A stretch of DNA of 19,240 bases from NCBI GenBank assembly GCA_002350525.1, contig DEFA01000050.1:180039-199278 (forward strand), written 5' to 3'. Positions 7,518-14,659 of the stretch are shown here, in pieces. This stretch comes from Lachnospiraceae bacterium UBA2864 (GTDB lineage Bacteria; Bacillota; Clostridia; Lachnospirales; Lachnospiraceae). Every line of letters begins with the position of its first letter. Positions within the stretch are counted from its first letter, which is position 1. Made by a program: the position numbers and the translations under genes. The notes beneath the pieces were generated by a model. The model did not search any database, was not told the DNA's origin, and saw nothing but the letters and a program-made list of their open reading frames with translations.

Positions 7518-8162
7518 CTACTGAATGTTCTTTATATCTTTCTTATCAAGAATTACATATAATGTATCTTCTTTACCGAGCGGTTTCTTCGGATCTATCG
7601 AAGACTGCATCTTGTCAGCATCTTTTATAGCTATAACATTCATATTAAACTTTCCGCGCAGATTAAGCTCGATCAGGTTCTTGCCTACCCAATCCTTCTT
7701 AGGATGCATTTCGATTATACAAAGATTATCATCTATATCAAACAGTTCCGAAAATGTATCCGAGGCCAGAACTCTTCCGACTCTTTCACCTGTTTCCTCT
7801 TCCGGATATATGATCTTATCGGCACCGACCTTCGTGAGGATGGCTCCCATTCTCTCATCTGCTGCCTTGGCCATAACGAAAGGAACTCCCATTTCCTTGG
7901 ATACCATTACCGACATAATGCTCGCTTTAAGATCAGAGCCCATGGAAACAACCACCGCATCCATGTCCTCAAGTCCGAGTGCCTGAATAGCTTCGTCACT
8001 CTTAAGATCCGCTTTGATGGCATAAGTTACTTTATCTGCTATCTTTTCGATAACATTTTCATCTCCGTCAACCACCATTACATCCGCTCCCGCTTCACTG
8101 AGTGTCAGTGCGAGACTGCGGCCGAATCTTCCGATTCCGAAAACTGCTATTGATTTACTCAT
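7518..8162 (-). CDS. ktrA: KtrA-type cytosolic regulator of potassium uptake (RCK)
   Basis: Cytosolic gating ring subunit of the Ktr potassium transporter. The 214-residue length is that of KtrA. The RCK_N Rossmann domain starts SKSIAVFGIGRFGRSL, with the GxGxxG loop at 9-14 and the acidic end of strand 2 at Asp32, and it would bind ATP/ADP or NAD(H). RCK_C begins about residue 130 (DNLCIIEMHPKKDWVGKNLIELNLRGKF) and ends YVILDKKDI; in other Firmicutes this domain binds c-di-AMP, which inhibits uptake. A GGAGG lies 10 nt before the ATG. It follows the ktrB-like gene by 25 nt, so the two subunits are almost certainly co-expressed. Confidence 0.95.
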   Translation of the reverse strand: MSKSIAVFGIGRFGRSLALTLSEAGADVMVVDGDENVIEKIADKVTYAIKADLKSDEAIQALGLEDMDAVVVSMGSDLKASIMSVMVSKEMGVPFVMAKAADERMGAILTKVGADKIIYPEEETGERVGRVLASDTFSELFDIDDNLCIIEMHPKKDWVGKNLIELNLRGKFNMNVIAIKDADKMQSSIDPKKPLGKEDTLYVILDKKDIKNIQ

Positions 8163-8187
8163 TTTATAAATACCTCCGTATCACTAC

Positions 8188-9573
8188 TTAACCGACGAAG
8201 AATCTTCCCTCGGCGAAACTTATACTGTTTTTATCCATGCCCCTGTAATTGAAGAAAAGTGCCATCGATATAGGTCCTATCCTTCCAAGATACATGGCCA
8301 GAATTACTATTAACTTACCTATGGAATTCAGATTCGGAGTCAGCGCTCTCGAAAGTCCTACCGTCGCGATAGCACTGAATATTTCGTATGATGCATCCAT
8401 GATCCCCACATCATTAGTCATGAGAATAAGAAGCAGCAGGAAAAATGTAACCGAGAAACTCACAAGAATAATAGCCGATGCTTTCTGCATAAGCCCCTGA
8501 GAAAGCTTCCTATTAAATACCACAACCTCATTCCTGTTTCTGATGAACGAAACTCCGTTGAGAACAACGAAGAATAAAGTTACTGTTTTAACACCACCCG
8601 CGGTACCCACAGGCGAACCACCTATAAACATAAAGAGAAGTCCCATTGCTGCCGTGCTTTCACGAAGGCCGTCCTGAGGAACAGAAGCAAATCCCGCCGT
8701 TCTGAAAGTGACAGACTGGAATATGCTGTTCATCACCTTACCCCCCAGCGACATATTTCCTATGGTATCGGGATTACTGTATTCCATCAAAAAGACGAGT
8801 ATCGCCCCCGATACTATAAGTACTACGGTGATGCTGATCACAAGCTTTGTGTGTTCGCTGAGACGTTTTACCATAGTCCTGAAAGAATATTTCTTTACAA
8901 ATTTATCTTTTACTCCTCTGCAGATATCAAACCATACAACATATCCGAGACCGCCCATAACGATGAGGAACATAGTATTGATAAGAAGCAATGTATTTCC
9001 GTTCCAGGATATAAGACTGTCCGGTCCCATAATGTCTATTCCCGCATTACAGAACGCTGATATGGCCGTGAATACCGATATCCAGATTCCCTGTCCGACT
9101 CCGTACTTCGGAATGAAAACTACCATATATATAAGTGCTCCAAGGCCTTCTACCATGAATGTACCTTTAAAAACGCCTATCAGGAACTTAAGCAGACCCG
9201 ACATGGAATCCAGATTAAACGAATCGTGGATCATAACATACTGACTGAGAGAGAACTTTCTGTGGATCATCAGCATCAGAAACGATGTTACCGCTATGAT
9301 ACCCAGTCCTCCCAGCTGTATCATTATAAGGATTATAATCTTACCGAAAAGAGACCAGTGAATATATGTATCCACAACGACCAATCCGGTAACGCAAAGT
9401 GATGTGGTTGCCGTGAAAATAGCCGTAAGCAGATTCGTCGTCTCCCCATCTGCCGTTGAGACGGGAAGCATCAGAAGCAGCGTTCCTACGGCTATAGCAA
9501 TCAAAAAACTCAGTGGTATTATCTGAGCAGAAGTCATCCTGCTCTTCTTTTTATCAAATTCTGTATGCATCAT
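8188..9573 (-). CDS. ktrB: KtrB-type potassium/sodium uptake transporter
   Basis: Membrane subunit of the Ktr system, which brings K+ in, often with dependence on Na+. The 461 residues form the TrkH/KtrB fold of four M1-P-M2 repeats. The selectivity-filter segments are visible in order: TATTSLCVTGLVVVDT (about 54-69), TAISAFCNAGIDIMG, SVTFRTAGFASVP and SAIATVGLSRAL, each with the conserved glycine. The C-terminus MALFFNYRGMDKNSISFAEGRFFVG is typical of KtrB. Two adjacent ATGs (9573 and 9570) are possible starts; only a weak GGCAG lies upstream, so translation may be coupled to the preceding gene, whose stop is 17 nt away. Confidence 0.95.
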   Translation of the reverse strand: MMHTEFDKKKSRMTSAQIIPLSFLIAIAVGTLLLMLPVSTADGETTNLLTAIFTATTSLCVTGLVVVDTYIHWSLFGKIIILIMIQLGGLGIIAVTSFLMLMIHRKFSLSQYVMIHDSFNLDSMSGLLKFLIGVFKGTFMVEGLGALIYMVVFIPKYGVGQGIWISVFTAISAFCNAGIDIMGPDSLISWNGNTLLLINTMFLIVMGGLGYVVWFDICRGVKDKFVKKYSFRTMVKRLSEHTKLVISITVVLIVSGAILVFLMEYSNPDTIGNMSLGGKVMNSIFQSVTFRTAGFASVPQDGLRESTAAMGLLFMFIGGSPVGTAGGVKTVTLFFVVLNGVSFIRNRNEVVVFNRKLSQGLMQKASAIILVSFSVTFFLLLLILMTNDVGIMDASYEIFSAIATVGLSRALTPNLNSIGKLIVILAMYLGRIGPISMALFFNYRGMDKNSISFAEGRFFVG

Positions 9574-9590
9574 TATCTGCCGAAAACATA

Positions 9591-10250
9591 CTACAGTCTA
9601 AATCTTTTAAGCTGTGTCATATAATTCTCGGACACCTCCTGTTGATAATCTGCGGCAATCGCCACCTGATCGAGAAACTGTGAGATGGATCCTATCTCTG
9701 CCCCGAGAGTTCTTATCTTAAACAGGATATCATCCCTGTTCAAGTCCTTATCCTGCATCTCTTTAAGTTTCTGCTGGTAATCCATCATGCTTACATTAAT
9801 ATGCTCGAGCCTCTCGCAGGCCTTACGTACCGCATCGGATATATCCCTACTGGATTCTTCGGTATTTTCCGAACCCGTTTTAAGCTTTTCTATAACCTCC
9901 CGAAGCCTGAATTGAGCATCGTTAACGGATTTAAGTGTCTTGCCAAAGGCATCTTCACCTGTATCATCTATATCTTTGGTAAGATCAAATGATGATATCC
10001 TCTCTGAAAGTTTCCTGATACCGTCCAGCTTTTTCTCTATATAGCTGTTCATATATATAACAATAACTAAAGAACCGACTACCGAAATACAGAACGCTAT
10101 TATATTAAAATACAGTATTCTCGTATATTCTTCGGGGTTATCATATGTTCTGATAAGTCCGACAATTCCCATGACTCCTATCATGACCATAAAGACTACT
10201 AGGATTATGTAAACTATAGTCAGGGTTTTAGTGCTATGTTGTTTTTTCAT
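9591..10250 (-). CDS. Two-TM coiled-coil protein, chemoreceptor-like without a signalling tip
   Basis: The 219-residue protein has membrane helices at about 10-33 and 45-67 with only a short loop between them, then a HAMP-like stretch (about 68-95: MNSYIEKKLDGIRKLSERIS). The rest is a long heptad-patterned helix (SVNDAQFRLREVIEKLKTGSENTEESSRDI and onward) typical of methyl-accepting protein and HAMP coiled coils. The conserved chemoreceptor hairpin that contacts CheA/CheW is absent and there is no periplasmic sensor domain. AGGAGG lies 6 nt before the ATG, inside the end of the GGDEF-EAL gene (17-nt overlap), so expression is coupled. Function is unknown; it may be a membrane partner of the phosphodiesterase or of KtrB. 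Confidence 0.8.
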   Translation of the reverse strand: MKKQHSTKTLTIVYIILVVFMVMIGVMGIVGLIRTYDNPEEYTRILYFNIIAFCISVVGSLVIVIYMNSYIEKKLDGIRKLSERISSFDLTKDIDDTGEDAFGKTLKSVNDAQFRLREVIEKLKTGSENTEESSRDISDAVRKACERLEHINVSMMDYQQKLKEMQDKDLNRDDILFKIRTLGAEIGSISQFLDQVAIAADYQQEVSENYMTQLKRFRL

Positions 10251-12165
10251 ACTGAGCCTCCTCGTTAATCCTGGTCACTACCTCCACAACCTTATCTTTC
10301 GCAACCGGCTTGGAATAGTAATAGCCCTGTATATAATCAGCTCCCATAGTGTCAACCATTTGTACCATTTCCTGGCTCTCGACACCCTCAACAACAATCT
10401 TCTTATTAATCTCTTTGAAAAGTTTTATGGTATTCTCCAGAATAAGTCTGGTAGAAATCTTTTTAACAGCTCCCCATAGGAAGAACTTATCAATCTTAAC
10501 TATGGAGAACGGCATCTTTACAAGATAACTTATGTTTGAATATCCCGAGCCGTAGTCGTCCAGAGAAAAGGATATTCCCTTCATGGACAGCCTTGCCATG
10601 TTTCTAAGCAGTCTCTCTTCGGAATAAGCTGCAGCCGATTCTGTAATCTCCAGATTGATCATGGAAGTAGGGATATCATACTTTTCCAGAACTCCCTGTA
10701 TATCTTTATATAACTTTTCTCGCATGCATTGAACAACCGAAAGGTTGATTTCTATAAATTCGATGCCCTTTTCTATGAGATTTTCTTCTCTTATAAAACG
10801 GCATACCTCTTCAACCACAATCTGTCCGAGCTGTATGATGCTTCCGTTCTTCTCGGCAATCCCGATAAACTCCTCAGGTGACACATAACCGTATCCCTTG
10901 ACATTAAGTCTCGCAAGAGCTTCCAGAGAGCATATCTTCTTTCTCTTCAGATCATATATCGGCTGATAATGAACTTCAAATCTTCCTAGCTCTATTTCCG
11001 CCATAATGGCCTGCTCGATATTCGCCCTTCTTTCAAGCAGATCAACAGTCTCTTTCTGAACTTCGAAGAACTGCCCCTTACCTCTGCGTTTTGCCTGAGC
11101 GATACCATATTCTATAGCGGAAAATGTTCCCTTTGAATCATGGTTCTCACCATGTACAAGACATATACACGCAGAAAGAACGACATCCAGCCCGTTATGG
11201 TTGAACGGAGTTCTGAATATACTCGCTATCTTATCGTAATCCTTATTGGATTTAACGCCCTCTTCAACTATTATGACGAATGTATCACCACCGTAACGGA
11301 ATACCATATCGGAACCAAACTCTGCCTGAAGCTTAAGTACCAGCCTCTGCATCATTCTGTTACCGCCTTCCACACCATAAATCTCGTTGACAATTTTAAA
11401 GTTGTCCATAGCTATGGCATAGATATCCGACTTGTTGCCGTAACGATGTAGCTCCGACAGTTTAAATGTAAGCGCCTCACGATTAAATGCTCCCGATACC
11501 TGGTCCACATACTCCATCTGGCTCTCGGTACTAAGATACATGATATAAACTGTAAGCGCAGATCCCACTCCCGTCAAAAGATACTGCGGGAACAACAGCT
11601 GTATAAAAATAGGCATTGCGCTTACGGATATCATAAGCATTATATAGAAAAACTCATTATTTCTGAGGTTATCTTTCCAGAAGATTGCAAAGATAACTCC
11701 GAGCACTGCATAGATGGTAGTATTAATGTAAAGATATATATGAAGACTTCCGGGATGAAATCCCGATGCATCGAAGTAATATATAAACCGGGTTACAAAG
11801 CTGGTGATCGTCATGACCACACCTGCCAGTGCCGGAATAAACGCTATAACATACCCCTTCGTCAGAGTTGGTGTATGCTTCGTAAGTCTGCCGTACAGAT
11901 ACGACAGAAATACCGTGGGTATAACAAACTGCATAACATAATAATACCCATTGAGCATCCAGTGAAGCCACTCCGGGAAGGATGAATAATGATCTATTAA
12001 AACCGATGCGGTCATATCAACTATATTATTGATAAGACAGATGGCAAAATAGAATCTGAAGATTTTAAATTGATACCCCTCCAGTCTTCTTCGCGTTGCC
12101 AGCACAATCATCAGCAGAATAAGAAAGAGGGATGCACATGCTTCATAAGTTATATTAAAATGCAT
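10234..12165 (-). CDS. Membrane GGDEF-EAL protein, probable c-di-GMP phosphodiesterase
   Basis: Likely degrades c-di-GMP to pGpG. Residues 1-212 contain about seven transmembrane helices with no large loop. A GGDEF domain (218-370) has a degenerate active site, RYGGDTF (290-296), so cyclase activity is doubtful, though it could still bind GTP. The EAL domain (about 377-635) keeps the catalytic set: E415 in EALAR, N474 in INLS, E506 in LEITES, D536-D537 in DDYGSGYS, K558 in VKIDK, E593/E596 in VEGVE, and Q613 in IQGYYYSKP. GGGGAGAG precedes the ATG at 12165. It is the first gene of the eight-gene leftward run, with promoter 12218-12246 about 50 nt upstream. Confidence 0.92.
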   Translation of the reverse strand: MHFNITYEACASLFLILLMIVLATRRRLEGYQFKIFRFYFAICLINNIVDMTASVLIDHYSSFPEWLHWMLNGYYYVMQFVIPTVFLSYLYGRLTKHTPTLTKGYVIAFIPALAGVVMTITSFVTRFIYYFDASGFHPGSLHIYLYINTTIYAVLGVIFAIFWKDNLRNNEFFYIMLMISVSAMPIFIQLLFPQYLLTGVGSALTVYIMYLSTESQMEYVDQVSGAFNREALTFKLSELHRYGNKSDIYAIAMDNFKIVNEIYGVEGGNRMMQRLVLKLQAEFGSDMVFRYGGDTFVIIVEEGVKSNKDYDKIASIFRTPFNHNGLDVVLSACICLVHGENHDSKGTFSAIEYGIAQAKRRGKGQFFEVQKETVDLLERRANIEQAIMAEIELGRFEVHYQPIYDLKRKKICSLEALARLNVKGYGYVSPEEFIGIAEKNGSIIQLGQIVVEEVCRFIREENLIEKGIEFIEINLSVVQCMREKLYKDIQGVLEKYDIPTSMINLEITESAAAYSEERLLRNMARLSMKGISFSLDDYGSGYSNISYLVKMPFSIVKIDKFFLWGAVKKISTRLILENTIKLFKEINKKIVVEGVESQEMVQMVDTMGADYIQGYYYSKPVAKDKVVEVVTRINEEAQYEKTT

Positions 12166-12217
12166 CGCTGTCTCTCCCCAAAAACATTAAACCGCTTTGC
12201 GAACTACCTCAATTTGT

Positions 12218-12246
12218 ATTATACCCTAATCACGGATGTGCTACAA
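12218..12246 (-). promoter_or_regulatory. Promoter for the GGDEF-EAL/ktr gene run
   Basis: On the minus strand TTGTAG (12241-12246) is followed by 17 nt and a perfect TATAAT (12218-12223). The -10 box is strong and the -35 box weak. It leaves a leader of about 45 nt before the start at 12165 and lies after the glnN terminator. Confidence 0.65.
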
Positions 12247-12250
12247 GAAA

Positions 12251-12284
12251 AAAGGGAAAAAGCCCGGAACAGTCAGTTCCGGGC
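12251..12284 (-). terminator. Rho-independent terminator after glnN
   Basis: GCCCGGAAC (12262-12270) and GTTCCGGGC (12276-12284) form a perfect 9-bp GC-rich stem with a 5-nt loop. On the minus strand this is followed by TTTTTCCCTTTTTTC. It lies 47 nt past the glnN stop codon. Confidence 0.9.
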
Positions 12285-12330
12285 CTGCTATATTTATATT
12301 ATCAATATTGTCATCAGATCCACAAAGGAT

Positions 12331-14427
12331 TTAATATACGCTGAACAGAATCTGTCCGTAACTTGGGAACGGCCAGTCTCTCTGTGATGTGAGCATCTCT
12401 GCTTCATCAACATATTTTCTGAGTACATCCATTCTCGGAAGCATTACATCGCGAATGAATTCAGATTCTTTGAAGATATCTTCCTTCGTCTTCTCCTCAT
12501 CAAGCGCAGCCTCGAGATCCTTTACCGCGTCAAGGATGAAGTCTGTAAGTTCAGACAACCTTTCCATCGTAGATACTTCGTAATTACATCTCACATTGCT
12601 GCTTACGGATCTCATAAGAGAAGTTGTCTCGGCAAGTCTGTGGAGATATCTCTCAATAGCAGGAAGATAATTCTTACGTACCATATCTACCATGGTAAGA
12701 GCTTCTATCCTTACAGTCTTGCAGTAATTTTCGAGCATGATCTCGCATCTTGAATGAATCTCTGTCTCCGTAAATACCTTATGAAGCATAAGCATATCCA
12801 CATTCTTCTTATCAAGCAGGTGTGGCATGGCATCTGGTGTGGTAACGAGATTGGAGAGACCTCTTACCTCTGTAGCTTCCTTAACCCATTCTTCACTGTA
12901 ACCGTTACCGTTGAAGAGAATCCTCTCATGCTGCGTTATAACTCTCTTGATAAGTTCATGAAGTGCCGTTTCAAAATCCTCTGCCTGCTCAAGCTCATCC
13001 GCATACTGACGGAGACTCTCGGCAACAGCTGCATTTAACATGATATTGCAGCATGCGATGCTGTTTGACGAACCGAGTGATCTGAACTCGAATTTATTGC
13101 CTGTAAATGCAAAAGGCGATGTTCTGTTACGATCTGTTGTATCTCTTGAGAATCTCGGAAGTGCGTGAACACCGAGTTTCATCTGAACCTTCTCTGTTCC
13201 TTCATATGGTGTATCATTCTTAATAGCTGTAAGAATATCCGTAAGCTCATCTCCGAGGAATACGGATATGATGGCCGGAGGTGCTTCATCCGCACCGAGT
13301 CTGTGATCGTTACCCGCTGTAGCAACCGAAAGTCTGAGAAGATCCTGATAATCATCAACAGCCTGAATAACCGCACATAAGAACAGAAGGAACTGCGCAT
13401 TCTCATACGGAGTTTCTCCCGGAGACAGGAGATTCATGCCTGTATCCGTAGACATCGACCAGTTGTTATGCTTACCCGAACCGTTAACACCCTTGAAAGG
13501 CTTCTCGTGAAGGAGACATACCATGCCATGTTCTCTTGCCACTTTCTGCATGATCTCCATGGTAAGCTGATTGTTATCCGTAGCAACATTTGTAGTTGCA
13601 TATATAGGTGCCATCTCGTGCTGTGCCGGAGCAACCTCATTATGCTCTGTCTTAGCCAGAATACCGAGCTTCCAGAGTTCCTCATTAAGATCTTCCATAT
13701 ATTTGGATACACGAGGCTTGATAACTCCGAAGTAATGGTCATCCATCTCCTGACCCTTAGGAGGCATAGCGCCGAAAAGAGTTCTTCCCGTATATACGAG
13801 ATCTCTTCTCTTATCAAAAACTTCCTTATCTATAAGGAAATATTCCTGTTCTGCACCAACGCTTGTTTTAACATATTTAACTTCTTTTCCGAAGAGCTTA
13901 AGTACACGCTTGGCCTGTCTGTTGATAGCCTGCATGGATCTGAGAAGCGGTGTCTTCTTATCAAGAGCCTCTCCCGAGAACGAACAGAATGCTGTCGGTA
14001 TACAGAGTGTGTGATCCTTTATAAATGCATAGGATGTCGGATCCCATGCTGTATAGCCTCTTGCTTCAAATGTTGCTCTCAGTCCGCCTGACGGGAATGA
14101 AGATGCATCCGGCTCTCCCTTAATGAGTTCCTTACCGGAAAACTCCATAAGAACTCCACCGTCTTCCGCAGGTGTGATAAAGCTGTCATGCTTTTCCGCA
14201 GTTACACCGGTAAGCGGCTGGAACCAGTGTGTGAAATGTGTTGCGCCGTTTTCTATGGCCCAGTCACGCATTTCAGCCGCAACCGCATCGGCCACATCAT
14301 CATCAAGCCTTACATTTTCATCAATAGTTTTCTTCAGCTTGCTGTAAACCTCGTCAGAGAGACGTGCTTTCATAACACGGTCGTTGAATACGAGGCTTCC
14401 GAATATCTCGGGAATTGATTTCTCCAT
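12331..14427 (-). CDS. glnN: Glutamine synthetase type III
   Basis: Makes glutamine from glutamate, ammonia and ATP. The 698-residue length is that of the GSIII family, much longer than GSI (about 450). The N-terminal GSIII region is visible (FGSLVFNDRVMKARL, 10-23; THFTHWFQPLTG, 63-74). The GSIII signature SGGLRATFEARGYTAWDPTS is at 113-132, GAEQEYFLID at 191-200, GVNGSGKHNNWSM at 313-325 (ATP/metal site), and DRNRTSPFAFTGNKFEFRS at 432-450 with the substrate Arg and metal Glu. The start has AGGAGG 5 nt upstream. It is monocistronic, with its own promoter at 14505-14533 and terminator at 12251-12284. The dyad over its -35 box suggests nitrogen-responsive or similar control. Confidence 0.97.
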   Translation of the reverse strand: MEKSIPEIFGSLVFNDRVMKARLSDEVYSKLKKTIDENVRLDDDVADAVAAEMRDWAIENGATHFTHWFQPLTGVTAEKHDSFITPAEDGGVLMEFSGKELIKGEPDASSFPSGGLRATFEARGYTAWDPTSYAFIKDHTLCIPTAFCSFSGEALDKKTPLLRSMQAINRQAKRVLKLFGKEVKYVKTSVGAEQEYFLIDKEVFDKRRDLVYTGRTLFGAMPPKGQEMDDHYFGVIKPRVSKYMEDLNEELWKLGILAKTEHNEVAPAQHEMAPIYATTNVATDNNQLTMEIMQKVAREHGMVCLLHEKPFKGVNGSGKHNNWSMSTDTGMNLLSPGETPYENAQFLLFLCAVIQAVDDYQDLLRLSVATAGNDHRLGADEAPPAIISVFLGDELTDILTAIKNDTPYEGTEKVQMKLGVHALPRFSRDTTDRNRTSPFAFTGNKFEFRSLGSSNSIACCNIMLNAAVAESLRQYADELEQAEDFETALHELIKRVITQHERILFNGNGYSEEWVKEATEVRGLSNLVTTPDAMPHLLDKKNVDMLMLHKVFTETEIHSRCEIMLENYCKTVRIEALTMVDMVRKNYLPAIERYLHRLAETTSLMRSVSSNVRCNYEVSTMERLSELTDFILDAVKDLEAALDEEKTKEDIFKESEFIRDVMLPRMDVLRKYVDEAEMLTSQRDWPFPSYGQILFSVY

Positions 14428-14504
14428 TACGTCCTCCTAATAATATTAAGTTTGTCAACCGACTTATCGGGAAACAAACCGAATATAGCTAAAAAACGTA
14501 ATCT

Positions 14505-14533
14505 ATTATATGTTAATTTGTGAAAGCTGTAAA
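14505..14533 (-). promoter_or_regulatory. Promoter of glnN
   Basis: On the minus strand TTTACA (14528-14533), a 5/6 -35 box, is followed by 17 nt and a perfect TATAAT (14505-14510). This predicts a leader of about 70 nt before the ATG at 14427. The -35 box lies inside the dyad at 14520-14557. Confidence 0.8.
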
Positions 14534-14557
14534 TAGTTACTATTCACAGTTTTTCAC
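14520..14557. promoter_or_regulatory. 38-bp dyad overlapping the glnN -35 box (candidate operator)
   Basis: GTGAAAGCTGTAAATAGT (14520-14537) and ACTATTCACAGTTTTTCAC (14539-14557) are nearly perfect inverted copies: inner arms CTGTRAATAGT and outer arms GTGAAA/TTTCAC. It covers the -35 box of glnN, so binding there would block transcription. The inner half-sites TGTGA/TTACA resemble those of GlnR/TnrA (TGTNA-N7-TNACA), but the spacing here is 11 nt instead of 7. The regulator is unknown. Confidence 0.6.
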
Positions 14558-14622
14558 GAAAAATAGTGCCTCTTAAATATAATAATTTATAATTTTTTAT
14601 TATATCGTTATACATTATTTTA

Positions 14623-14631
14623 TGTTATAAT
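14623..14631 (+). promoter_or_regulatory. Extended -10 promoter for the AAA+ ATPase gene
   Basis: TGTTATAAT holds a TGN extension directly before TATAAT (14626-14631), about 28 nt upstream of the start region. No good -35 box is present 17 nt upstream (TATCGT), which is common for extended -10 promoters. The surrounding sequence is very AT-rich. Confidence 0.6.
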
Positions 14632-14659
14632 AGCTTTGTAATTTTATTAACGGGGTGTG

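Noticed and set aside
8708..9244. 178-residue plus-strand frame opposite ktrB.
   Set aside because: It is antisense to the conserved pore segments of KtrB and has no domain or start signal.
10250..12165. Active diguanylate cyclase.
   Set aside because: The active-site motif is GGDTF instead of GG(D/E)EF, so I call the protein a probable phosphodiesterase only.
13468..14091. 207-residue plus-strand frame opposite glnN.
   Set aside because: It is fully antisense to conserved glutamine synthetase coding sequence, Cys/Leu/Ser-rich with no recognisable domain, and has no ribosome binding site.
14520..14557. Canonical GlnR/TnrA operator upstream of glnN.
   Set aside because: The half-sites fit but the spacing is 11 nt rather than 7, so I list it only as an unassigned dyad.
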